64,000 nucleotides of DNA from Nitrospirales bacterium (GTDB taxonomy: Bacteria > Nitrospirota > Nitrospiria > Nitrospirales > UBA8639), in NCBI GenBank assembly GCA_021604145.1, contig BQIX01000001.1, positions 62,001 to 126,000 of the forward strand, given 5' to 3'. Shown here piece after piece: positions 55,356 to 63,393 of the stretch. Positions within the stretch are counted from its first letter, which is position 1; every line of letters starts with the position of its first letter. A program made the translations under genes and the position numbers. The notes beneath the pieces were generated by a model, which saw only the letters and a program-made list of their open reading frames with translations, had not been told where the DNA came from and ran no database searches.

Positions 55356-55551
55356 GGCGGGACCTCCTTTTATGCAACGTTTCTGGGAGAGAGGAATTGG
55401 TCGCAGGTGTTGTCTGTATCGTGATGGAGCAATCATGGGACCGTAGCTTTGTGAATGCAGGAAATATGAGACGTTGGTTCCGATTGGGGCGTCACTCATG
55501 ATTTCTTGTCGTTTCCCTATTGGAGGTTGTGTAAGGGGTTCGTGTGCTGAG

Positions 55552-55779
55552 TCATTCTCTTTCGTCATCCCCGTACTGCAAGTAGATTGGAGAAAGGGTA
55601 GGGATGGAAGGTTTGGGTTGATGGGGCTGAAAAGAGGTGGCCTTGTTCGTCGGGAGCGATGATGGCTTGTGCGTAGGCGCATACTGCTGAATCATCGAGT
55701 AGGCTTGATGCTTTTCGAAAGTGAGATGTAAATCGTTTTCTAACATGTCCAATGTCGTTTCTGCCCAGGATTCGCCCAT
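55552..55779 (-). CDS. Possible small protein, unknown
   Basis: 75 codons beginning MGESWAETTLDMLENDLHLTFEKHQ. The first 30 residues look like an amphipathic helix, and the rest is Pro-rich. There is no clear Shine-Dalgarno, and two other frames overlap. Kept only as a possibility. Confidence 0.3.
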   Translation of the reverse strand: MGESWAETTLDMLENDLHLTFEKHQAYSMIQQYAPTHKPSSLPTNKATSFQPHQPKPSIPTLSPIYLQYGDDERE

Positions 55780-55843
55780 TTTTTTCTTGTGAAACTCGCA
55801 TCTTTTGCATAGATAATTAATTTTTATTATTGTTTAATTATTA

Positions 55844-56080
55844 TTAATTATTTTCTTGGTTCTGCGCAAGCCCCTTAGCGAGAGTGATGGGGGCGATTTG
55901 AAGAAAGTGAGGAAAATCAATAAGATAAGTTTGCAGGGGTGCATTTGACGTTATCTGGCGTGTTGACTGTTGTGAGGCATGTGAATAATGCGAGATTACT
56001 CCAGTAAGGCGTTCCTTACATGATTGAATCATGGCTTGACGTTGCCTTGAGTTGTGTGTCGGTATTTGACGCATCATCAA
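55844..56080 (-). CDS. Possible small protein, unknown
   Basis: Up to 78 codons. The later part (MIQSCKERLTGVISHYSH onward, then LIDFPHFLQIAPITLAKGL) has protein-like alternation of polar and hydrophobic residues. There is no clear ribosome-binding site and no recognised family. Confidence 0.3.
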   Translation of the reverse strand: MMMRQIPTHNSRQRQAMIQSCKERLTGVISHYSHASQQSTRQITSNAPLQTYLIDFPHFLQIAPITLAKGLAQNQENN

Positions 56081-56122
56081 ACTTTGATTATTACTTGTCA
56101 GTGCTGAGAAAGGAGGATACCG

Positions 56123-56551
56123 ATGGGGAAATGTTATAACTCGGTTGTCGTTGCTGCACCCTGTGAGGCTGTGTGGAAGGTACTACGGGGATTTCATGAT
56201 TTGTCATGGGCGGCTGGGGTGGTGACGCAGGTTGAGAAAGTTGGTGAATTGGATGGGGAGCAGGTTGGCGCAAAGCGCATTCTCAATGGCGCATTTCATG
56301 AAACCTTAGTGTCGATCGATGATCGTGAGCGTACCTTTATGTATCGCATTGATGATGGGCCAGGTCCGGTTTCGAAGGATGCGGTTAACAACTATATCGG
56401 GGCGGCGCGGGTCTTGCCGATTACGGAAAACAATACGGCTTTTGTGGAGTGGCAGTCGACGTACGATTCCCCGAATGATACGGCAGTTGGTGAACTCTGC
56501 AACCCCATTTATCAGGCGTTATTGGGTGCGCTTAAAAAACATTTTTCGTAA
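56123..56551 (+). CDS. SRPBCC/START-like domain protein
   Basis: This 142-residue protein has the polyketide cyclase-like fold, starting VVVAAPCEAVWKVLRGF with the long helix at the C-terminus (NPIYQALLGALKKHF). It binds hydrophobic ligands in a cavity or acts as a small cyclase/dehydrase; the ligand is unknown. AAAGGAGG upstream makes the ATG at 56123 firm. Confidence 0.83.
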   Translation: MGKCYNSVVVAAPCEAVWKVLRGFHDLSWAAGVVTQVEKVGELDGEQVGAKRILNGAFHETLVSIDDRERTFMYRIDDGPGPVSKDAVNNYIGAARVLPITENNTAFVEWQSTYDSPNDTAVGELCNPIYQALLGALKKHFS

Positions 56552-56601
56552 TAGAGATGATTGCGCACGACAGAGTGATGGATTGTCGTTTCCCTAAGAA
56601 A

Positions 56602-57279
56602 TTATTGAACTGAGGCGTGTTGAGTCGTGCGGATTGAGATATCTGGTAAGTTATTGGCTACGTCTTGATAGGTTTTGAAGTGTTCGAGGGTCAGAACGAC
56701 TTCGCGGAGGGGTTCAGCCCATATCTCCGGTAAATCCGCTTCACCTGGTGTCTTAATCGGGTAGGCTAATTGTTCCATTGGTGGACAGAAGGATGCATTG
56801 ACCCCATCTTTATTGCCTCGTGGATCAACACGATACCACCCGAATTCTTTTAAATAGACGGCGTTGAGTCCATGTAAGCAAAAAGGCGGTCTGTTGTCGT
56901 TGATCGTCAGTCGCTGATAGCAAAGCCCTGTCGGAATGCGATTCGCCCTGAGCAATGCGGCAAGTAGATGGCTTTTGGCATAACAATACCCTGTACCATG
57001 TGAGAGCACATCAGAGGCTTTGCAGGTCACAGGATCGAGGCCATGGTCCCAACTGTGTTTGATATCGTCGCGCACAAACTCGAAACAGGCTTTGGTCACA
57101 TCGAAAGAGGTCTGACAGTTCTTTGCTAATGCTTGCGCTTGAGAGAATACCGCTGGAGTTTCCCAATCGATATAGAGGCTCGATGTTAGATAGCGTTGTC
57201 TGTCTGTGGTTGCTTGTTGTAGCACTCTTTCACCTCTGAAGATTGGGGCTAATTCTTGAATACATCTGTGACACGTCAA
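56602..57279 (-). CDS. Transglutaminase-like (cysteine protease fold) protein
   Basis: This 225-residue protein has the Transglut_core pattern. GTGYCYAKSHLLAALLRA holds Cys, FCLHGLNAVYL holds His, and WYRVDPRGNK holds Asp, so the catalytic triad is intact. The N-terminal 50 residues contain a CxxC (MTCHRCI) and may bind metal. There is no signal peptide. These proteins act as peptidases or amidases; substrate unknown. Confidence 0.83.
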   Translation of the reverse strand: MTCHRCIQELAPIFRGERVLQQATTDRQRYLTSSLYIDWETPAVFSQAQALAKNCQTSFDVTKACFEFVRDDIKHSWDHGLDPVTCKASDVLSHGTGYCYAKSHLLAALLRANRIPTGLCYQRLTINDNRPPFCLHGLNAVYLKEFGWYRVDPRGNKDGVNASFCPPMEQLAYPIKTPGEADLPEIWAEPLREVVLTLEHFKTYQDVANNLPDISIRTTQHASVQ

Positions 57280-57362
57280 CTATGTCGGACGATAAAGTAT
57301 AGAACATCTCGTAGGTTACTGTCTTGTCGTTTCGTTCGACGTCATGAAGAAAGGATTGGTTG

Positions 57363-58286
57363 ATGATTGTCAGGCGGAGGCTTCCTTTTAAATGGTTTTT
57401 ACAAATCGATGGTTGGGCTGTCTTGTTTTATACGATATATGGCTATGGCGTTTGCCTTCTTCATTTAGAGTTCTTTTTTGAAAAACTGGCATTTCCTTTT
57501 ACCGGGATCAGTATATTTGGGACGGCTATTGCCATTTTACTCGCGTTTCGTAATAATTCCGCCTATGAGCGGTATTGGGAAGCTCGAACGGTATGGGGTG
57601 ATTTAACCAATTTTTCTAGAAATTTCGCATCACAAGTTCTTGTCTACATTCAAGCACCTCCAGGGAGTGAGGTCCAGTCTGAGCAAGTCGAGGCACTGCA
57701 TCGAGAGCTTATTTATCGGCACTTCGCATTTTTGCAGGCTTTGCGTTTACAACTGCGAGAAGGATACGCATCGAATGTCCTTTCTTCATTCATCACAAAT
57801 GCAGAGTTAGACCGCTTGGATAGTGTTGTCAATCGAGCCACACAGCTGAATCATTGGCAAGCGAAGCGATTGCAGGAACTGTTTGATGCTGGCTGGATTG
57901 CTCCGCGTGCCTACGTGTTGGGATTAATGGACTCTCTCAAGGAATTCTACGTTGCGCAGGGGAAATGTGAACGAATCAAGCATACCCCCTTACCTCGTCG
58001 GTATGGGTTTTTTACTAAGGTTTTTGTGTGGGTGTTTCTTCTACTTCTTCCCTTTTCATTGGTGCAACATTTGGGATGGGAAACATTGCCAATTTATGTG
58101 ATGTTGGCGTTTATGTTTACGGTTATGGAGCGAGTGGGATGCCGAACGGAAGACCCCTTTGATGGAAAAAACGAAGATGTTCCGATGAATACGATTTGCC
58201 GAAATATTGAGATTGATTTGCGGCAACAATTGGGTGAAACGTCTGTGCCGCCTCGTCTGGAACCCATTGATGGGGTACTCATGTAA
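57363..58286 (+). CDS. Bestrophin-like (UPF0187) anion channel
   Basis: The protein has about 307 residues from ATG 57363. The signature of bacterial bestrophins is present: FPFTGISIFGTAIAILLAFRNNSAYERYWEAR near residue 40 and later FFTKVFVWVFLLLLPFSLV, with ERVGCRTEDPF near the C-terminus. It should form a pentameric chloride- or anion-selective channel in the inner membrane. The longest ORF uses a TTG directly before the ATG. Confidence 0.87.
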   Translation: MIVRRRLPFKWFLQIDGWAVLFYTIYGYGVCLLHLEFFFEKLAFPFTGISIFGTAIAILLAFRNNSAYERYWEARTVWGDLTNFSRNFASQVLVYIQAPPGSEVQSEQVEALHRELIYRHFAFLQALRLQLREGYASNVLSSFITNAELDRLDSVVNRATQLNHWQAKRLQELFDAGWIAPRAYVLGLMDSLKEFYVAQGKCERIKHTPLPRRYGFFTKVFVWVFLLLLPFSLVQHLGWETLPIYVMLAFMFTVMERVGCRTEDPFDGKNEDVPMNTICRNIEIDLRQQLGETSVPPRLEPIDGVLM

Positions 58287-58422
58287 TGGATGGTCAGAGT
58301 ATGTAAATACACGCTATTCTTCGCAGCTTGCTATGGGCTCGCTGAATCCAACATTATTCAGCGATAAATCCTATAAGAAGTGTTATCACGCTTCTCCTCT
58401 GCTCTCTACAAATGAAACATTT

Positions 58423-59673
58423 CTAGGTTGTTGGAAGATCTGGGTGTTCCAGGAACACGGAAGTTGGAAATTTTGCTCCAGTTTTGGTGTGACGAAGGGT
58501 GCGTTTGAGGACAAAGTCGAACAGAAGGGGATTGTAATTATAGATTTCATTGAGTGCTGCACGTTCTTGAGCGGTAATGTATCCGGCTGACTCAAGCGTT
58601 CGGGTTTGGATGACGATATTGACAGCTGGTAGGGGATAGTCACTGCCGTTAATGAGTTGTGGGTGAATAGCGCTATTGCCCAATATCTTATCGAGATGGT
58701 CTTTTCGATTGTCTTGCGTTAAGGCTGAAATATCAGCGAAGAGCAGACTTTGATATTTTGGGTTTTCTAGCATTTCGATGGCGAGATCAATGTAAGGGAC
58801 ACCTGGCTTACAGATAGCTGCATCTTCTTCGCTGCATTCGCCTAAGCTTGCGACGTGAGCCATGACCACTGTAACCCCTATATCTAAGGGTTTTTTCAAA
58901 AACAATGGATTGCCGAGATGCTGAAATTCTTCAGCTTCCGTGGCTTTTTCATCGCCGGTGTGCGAGATGAGCGTCATATTGTAATGGCGCATCACGCGAT
59001 AATAGGCTTCGAGTTGATCGTTCATACGTTCGGATGAGGGGTGAATGCCCATGGCGTTGGGAAGCCATTTGACAAAACGTACGCCCTGTTTGGCGTAGCG
59101 CGTTAAGGCGTCGATGGCATCATGTCGATAGGGATGAATCGAAAGAATGGGAAAGAAGATGTCAGGATTATTTTTGACCGTACTCATGACATAGGCATTG
59201 GGAACATGAAAGGTGCTGAGTTCTTTGATTGGCTGACCATCTTCATTGTGGAAATAATCAAAGGCCATGATTCCAAATTTTCCATGTTGCGGCATATATT
59301 CAATGAGGGTTTTGAGCCGTGTAAGATATTGGCTGTCAGCCTGTTCCTCATCCGTTATGGCCGAGGCGCTTTTATAGACTTGAAACTGAATATAATGAAT
59401 GAGTCCGCCGAATGGTGATTGCCACCCTTCATTCACATATGTGCCATTCAATTCTGTATTCATTCCGAGTAGATGGACATGGTAGTCACGGAGTTGTGCC
59501 GGATTGATTCCTTCGAATGCGTGTTTCATGAGGAGTTGCGCTTCGGCGCTTATTTCTTTCTGTAGATCTTGTGGTTCATGTTCAAATGCTCCACCAATGA
59601 GATTGCAGCTAAGAAATATTGTACTGAGCCCTAGTAGTACGAGTGTGACAATGAATGTCTTCATGTGAGTCAT
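58423..59673 (-). CDS. Amidohydrolase-superfamily lipoprotein
   Basis: This 416-residue protein (or 413 from ATG 59664) has a signal peptide ending FLSCNLIGG, a probable lipobox, then a metal-dependent hydrolase. DYHVHLLG is the HxH of strand 1, ILSIHPYRHD and LISHTGDE follow as metal ligands, VVMAHVASLG supplies another His, and LINGSDYP holds the final Asp. The substrate is not clear. Its localisation as a lipid-anchored periplasmic enzyme is unusual for the superfamily. Confidence 0.78.
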   Translation of the reverse strand: MTHMKTFIVTLVLLGLSTIFLSCNLIGGAFEHEPQDLQKEISAEAQLLMKHAFEGINPAQLRDYHVHLLGMNTELNGTYVNEGWQSPFGGLIHYIQFQVYKSASAITDEEQADSQYLTRLKTLIEYMPQHGKFGIMAFDYFHNEDGQPIKELSTFHVPNAYVMSTVKNNPDIFFPILSIHPYRHDAIDALTRYAKQGVRFVKWLPNAMGIHPSSERMNDQLEAYYRVMRHYNMTLISHTGDEKATEAEEFQHLGNPLFLKKPLDIGVTVVMAHVASLGECSEEDAAICKPGVPYIDLAIEMLENPKYQSLLFADISALTQDNRKDHLDKILGNSAIHPQLINGSDYPLPAVNIVIQTRTLESAGYITAQERAALNEIYNYNPLLFDFVLKRTLRHTKTGAKFPTSVFLEHPDLPTT

Positions 59674-59705
59674 GTGACAATAATTCTAAATATTGAAAGG
59701 TATGT

Positions 59706-60533
59706 TTACTCTGGGGAACGCCAACCTGACATTATGCAACGGTGTGCAATCAACGGGAGAAAGCTTTGAACGTCATTGGCAATAATCTGCATAAAGCTCT
59801 CTGCACGTTGTTGGTCGGTGAAGCACTCATAGATGTCATCAAGGAAGCCTCCTCGCAGTAGCGGGTGCCGGAGAAAGGCCTGTCCTGCTTCTGTCTCAAC
59901 TTCGAGAGGATATTCTTTAACCTGTACACGCTCCAATCCGATTTCTGTAAGCCACTGCTCGGCATCGTTCGCTGATGGCCGTTCTTCTCGGTATTCGGTG
60001 AAGGCTTGCTGTTCGCGGGCTAGTCTTTGCGTGACCATTTCCTGATCTACTCGTTTCCAGAGAGAGTCAAATGTGCCGAGGGAGGGGAATGTCAAAACCA
60101 ATTGCCCGCCAGGTTTGAGGAAATGGGTTAATTGTTCGAGGGCCTTCTTTCGATTCGGGCGAAAAAACATGAAGGATAAGTTTCCCGTAATGCGATCAAA
60201 TGTTCCAAGATCTGAAGGTAGATGTCGTATATCACCTTGCCGAAACTCGAGCCATGGATAATGCGGACCTTGGTAGGTGCGCGCACGCATGACTTGAGCT
60301 TCGCTCATATCCAGTCCAACGACGTTTCCTGTGTGTCCCACATGGTGGGCTAAATAAAACGTTGGTAACCCGCTACCGCATGCAATGTCTAATACCGTGA
60401 TACCCTGGGAGAGCTCTAAATGCGTGAGCAAACTTTCGGCAAATGGGGTAGACCAATAATCTTTCCGTGGCAATTCAGATAACCATGATGGTGGGGTGGG
60501 AAAGTGATGGGACTTCGGAGTTGGCATCATCAT
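59706..60533 (-). CDS. Class I SAM-dependent methyltransferase
   Basis: This 275-residue protein has ITVLDIACGSGLPTFYLAHHVG (SAM loop), VVGLDMSEAQV (acidic ribose-binding residue), and FDRITGNLSFMF in the motif-IV position; it resembles UbiE/Coq5- or Methyltransf_25-type enzymes. Product unknown. There are three Met codons at the N-terminus, and any may start. It lies 33 bases upstream of the amidohydrolase gene on the same strand, so the two may be co-transcribed. Confidence 0.84.
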   Translation of the reverse strand: MMMPTPKSHHFPTPPSWLSELPRKDYWSTPFAESLLTHLELSQGITVLDIACGSGLPTFYLAHHVGHTGNVVGLDMSEAQVMRARTYQGPHYPWLEFRQGDIRHLPSDLGTFDRITGNLSFMFFRPNRKKALEQLTHFLKPGGQLVLTFPSLGTFDSLWKRVDQEMVTQRLAREQQAFTEYREERPSANDAEQWLTEIGLERVQVKEYPLEVETEAGQAFLRHPLLRGGFLDDIYECFTDQQRAESFMQIIANDVQSFLPLIAHRCIMSGWRSPE

Positions 60534-60812
60534 TGAGATGTCTTCTATGAATACCTTTGCCTATGGGACTCTATGGAGTTACTGGTGAACTGGTATGGCT
60601 GTTTCAATCATAGCGTTCCCACATCACTTTCCGCAGAGTTGAATGACGTACAATGTGCAGCTACACATGTCGTCTAAACACAAGGGCAGGAACGACTAGC
60701 GAGTCGTGGATTCATCTTATCGTAGGCTTTCCAGTGATGTCCACGAAACTCCCTAGTTCCACTAGTTCCGTTTCACGATCTGCGGCCGTATACACAAGGT
60801 CGCAGAGTCAGG
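60534..60812. other. Intergenic gap, nothing recognised
   Basis: About 280 bases lie between two minus-strand genes. It is likely to hold the promoter of the methyltransferase operon. No structured element was found. Confidence 0.4.
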
Positions 60813-61553
60813 TCAGGAGCGTGGTTGTAAATGCAGGACGCCTTGGTTGGTGTCGAGTGTGACGAGGAAGTGGTTGAGGAAGGACATGCCCAAAAGTCCA
60901 TCAATGCCTGTGTGACTATCAGGAAGGTCATGGATAGCGACCTCAACATCTTTGACTTGTGCTGTGCCGGCTTGCATGGATTGGACGGTACTCACATTGA
61001 CTTGTATGGGGCCTCCTGCAGTTTGAACCGTCGTTAATTGAGTCTGTGTACTTGCCATGAGTCCCAGGTCAAGCGCGACGTCTTGTGAGAGAACCGTCAT
61101 CGTTGCACCGGTGTCGAGGATAAGCCGTACATCTCTGGAATGATTTAATTGAACGGTGACTAGCAGTGAGCCGCCATAGGCTGTGACCGGAATGGTCGCC
61201 ATATCCGCTTCCTCACTATTCACATGGCGACCCTGCTCATCAATAAAAGGATATTCTGTGCTTTGTGTATTCGGCACTTGGGCATCCGGTTGTGTCAATA
61301 ATGACAGAGGCTCACGAGAAAGCTGCGCATGAGGACTTGTGGCTTGATTGGGTAATTCGGGTTCTTGAAATAAGACCGTGCAACGTTCTAGTTGTGCGGG
61401 ACTGTCTGTGAGAACGGTGACTCCAGATGAGTCTTCACAACGGTAGGTGGATGCAAACGTGGGGTTGAGCGTGGCTATCGAGAGCAGACTGATGATCGAA
61501 GCAATGCGAACAAGGGCCTTGGCTAGTTGCGTCTGCATGAGAAAGAGTGTCAT
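60813..61553 (-). CDS. Secreted retropepsin-like aspartic protease with DUF4124-like N-terminus
   Basis: The protein has about 246 residues from MTLFLMQ. A signal peptide (cut near FAS) leads to a short DUF4124-like segment (TYRCEDSSGVTVLTD), then a linker and a retropepsin-like domain with LILDTGATMTVLS (DTGA active site) and GIDGLLGMSFLNHF. This clan AA family (gag-asp-like) is known for periplasmic proteins in many bacteria. The longest ORF (61610) overlaps the upstream pilP-like gene by 17 bases; 61553 or 61538 is more plausible. Confidence 0.82.
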   Translation of the reverse strand: MTLFLMQTQLAKALVRIASIISLLSIATLNPTFASTYRCEDSSGVTVLTDSPAQLERCTVLFQEPELPNQATSPHAQLSREPLSLLTQPDAQVPNTQSTEYPFIDEQGRHVNSEEADMATIPVTAYGGSLLVTVQLNHSRDVRLILDTGATMTVLSQDVALDLGLMASTQTQLTTVQTAGGPIQVNVSTVQSMQAGTAQVKDVEVAIHDLPDSHTGIDGLLGMSFLNHFLVTLDTNQGVLHLQPRS

Positions 61554-61593
61554 GGGCAGTTGTGTGATAATGATAGGATGCGTGTGTTGAAGG

Positions 61594-62205
61594 TCAGGAT
61601 TTTTCCCCATCTTTTGTGAGTGGAATTTCAGCTTCGACTAGACTGCCGGATTCTACGATTTGGGTTGATAAGGTTACGATTGTTGGGTCGATTCGATTGA
61701 CGACGATGCGACCTTCAACGGTTTCGCCTTGCTTCACGATATAGATCGATTGATCTTTCGTCAGAAAGGCCTGGCTTTCCCCACCCTTTTTCAGATAGCC
61801 GAGAAATCGAAATTTACCGAGTTGTTGCTGTGCTCGTTGATAGGCGAGCTCTTCAGGTGAAGGCCCGGGAGGCGTCACGAATGTTGGTTCTTGTTTCGCA
61901 GGTACTTGACTTTTTGCCTTTGTAGTTTTCTTTCTAGTGGAATTGGATGCATGTTGTGTATTACGGAGATGGAAGGGAGAAAAAATATTTCGAGGCGTCG
62001 CCAGCGTGACGTGTTGTCTGGGATTGGAAAATGATTTCGTTAAGGCCAGGGCATCTGGAGCGTTTGTGAGTCGTTCATTGACGGTCGAGAGGGTGTTGGT
62101 CATTGTTCCGGAGCGTTCAGTCTCCTCCGAGAGTTGAAACACAACCGTGACTCCCCAGACTAGCAGTAAGGCGCCGAGCATGTATATTTTCTTTTGATTC
62201 GTCAT
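61594..62205 (-). CDS. PilP/GspC-like pilus alignment protein
   Basis: This 203-residue protein has one N-terminal membrane helix (~residues 8-25), a low-complexity linker, and a C-terminal beta domain with FRFLGYLKKGGE, AFLTKDQSIYIVKQGETVEGR and VNRIDPTIVTL, the homology-region pattern of PilP and GspC. It links the inner-membrane PilNO complex to the secretin. Start overlaps the pilO-like stop (ATGA). Confidence 0.72.
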   Translation of the reverse strand: MTNQKKIYMLGALLLVWGVTVVFQLSEETERSGTMTNTLSTVNERLTNAPDALALTKSFSNPRQHVTLATPRNIFSPFHLRNTQHASNSTRKKTTKAKSQVPAKQEPTFVTPPGPSPEELAYQRAQQQLGKFRFLGYLKKGGESQAFLTKDQSIYIVKQGETVEGRIVVNRIDPTIVTLSTQIVESGSLVEAEIPLTKDGEKS

Positions 62206-62777
62206 AATACTTGGCGTGTCTGTGTCGAATGCCCCGAAGGTTGTCGAAGAAATGTGGCGACCTTAATTTTAAATCCGACTTCATGTGACTTTTTCGCGCG
62301 TTCCACCGAGAGTTTTTCGATGAAAACATAGGGCCATTTCGACTCGAGTTCAAAGATGAATTTCCGTATAGATTTATAACGTCCCGACGCTTCGAATGAC
62401 AGTATGCCTTTCGTAGCGAGTTGATGACGGAGTTCTTGGAGGTCATAGCCCATCCCCGGAATTCGGACATGATGGGTCTTTGCCAAAGAGGCAATGGAGA
62501 CGCTCAAGCGTGTAAAGTCTTTTTGAACGGGAAGACCGCTCCAGATTTCTCCTAAAATCTCCTGGGTATTTTGTGCGGCCTCCAATTGTTGCCGATTGTG
62601 TACTGTGGCCGAATAAAACACTGATGCGTCTTCCAGCTGCGTGTGGGCCGGAACATAGACGAAAATGTACATGCCCAATGCAATGAGACATGACAGGCCA
62701 GCCATTAGCGTGAGCGGGATGAGATGACGTGAGACCTGAAATGTGGTCTTGGAACGATTGAGAAATGCAAATGGCAT
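62202..62777 (-). CDS. pilO: PilO-like type IV pilus alignment protein
   Basis: This 191-residue protein has a short cytoplasmic N-terminus, one membrane helix (~residues 22-42), a coiled coil, and a small alpha/beta domain (ALSFEASGRYKSIRKFIFELESKWPY region), as in PilO. It should dimerise with PilN. Symbol is by order and fold style. Adjacent to the pilN-like gene (7-base gap). Confidence 0.72.
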   Translation of the reverse strand: MPFAFLNRSKTTFQVSRHLIPLTLMAGLSCLIALGMYIFVYVPAHTQLEDASVFYSATVHNRQQLEAAQNTQEILGEIWSGLPVQKDFTRLSVSIASLAKTHHVRIPGMGYDLQELRHQLATKGILSFEASGRYKSIRKFIFELESKWPYVFIEKLSVERAKKSHEVGFKIKVATFLRQPSGHSTQTRQVL

Positions 62778-62784
62778 GATAGGT

Positions 62785-63393
62785 CTAGACTCCGTTTTGT
62801 TCTGTTATTGGAGGCTCTTGGCCCGACTTATACAAGACAGTGAGCGTAAAGAGCACAAATGTGGTCTTATCGTGTTTCTTGTTTTGTTTCTGCGCATGTT
62901 GCGATAAGACGACGTGATGAAATGACGGGTGCGTCTCCAGTTGATCGACCAACCCATTGATGTCTTTGAGGGTTTTAGCAGATCCGCTTAATGTAATGGT
63001 TGTTTCTTTAAAATTTACTTTGACAGATTCCATGGAAATCGTGTCTGGGACCGTGGATTCCAGATCATTCAGAAATTGAGTCCATGAAAATCCTAATTGT
63101 GCCCGTATTTGATTGGCAAAGCGAATTTCTTTTGGCAACGCTTGAATGCGTTCTTGAGAAAGATCTATCCCGTGCGACGAGGCGTTTGTGATCATCTGCC
63201 GATTTAGCAGTTGGAGCTCATGTGTTTTATCCAAGAATTGTGACCGTTCACGATCAATCTCTTGACTGACCCACCAAATCCCTCCGGCAATTATGAGGCC
63301 GCCTACCATCAAGACGATCAATCCCCATTGTGCCAGGAAGAGGCGGTCCATTCCCGGAGCTGTCAGCGACAAATGTGTTCGAGGTTTCATCAT
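62785..63393 (-). CDS. pilN: PilN-like type IV pilus alignment protein
   Basis: This 202-residue protein has an N-terminal helix (LIVLMVGGLIIAGGIWWVSQ), a coiled coil, and a ferredoxin-like domain with FSWTQFLNDLESTVPDTISMESVKV, the PilN fold. A cytoplasmic N-terminal tail would bind PilM. The start overlaps the pilM-like stop (ATGA), which suggests translational coupling. Confidence 0.78.
   Translation of the reverse strand: MMKPRTHLSLTAPGMDRLFLAQWGLIVLMVGGLIIAGGIWWVSQEIDRERSQFLDKTHELQLLNRQMITNASSHGIDLSQERIQALPKEIRFANQIRAQLGFSWTQFLNDLESTVPDTISMESVKVNFKETTITLSGSAKTLKDINGLVDQLETHPSFHHVVLSQHAQKQNKKHDKTTFVLFTLTVLYKSGQEPPITEQNGV

Larger units (their letters stand above)
55356..56122. other. Region of ~770 bases without a confident gene
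   Basis: Two short minus-strand ORFs (55552-55779 and 55844-56080) are plausible small proteins but lack clear ribosome-binding sites. Between them lies a very AT-rich segment (~55805-55855) with short palindromic TTAATTA tracts, perhaps a promoter or UP element. I see no RNA gene. Confidence 0.45.
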
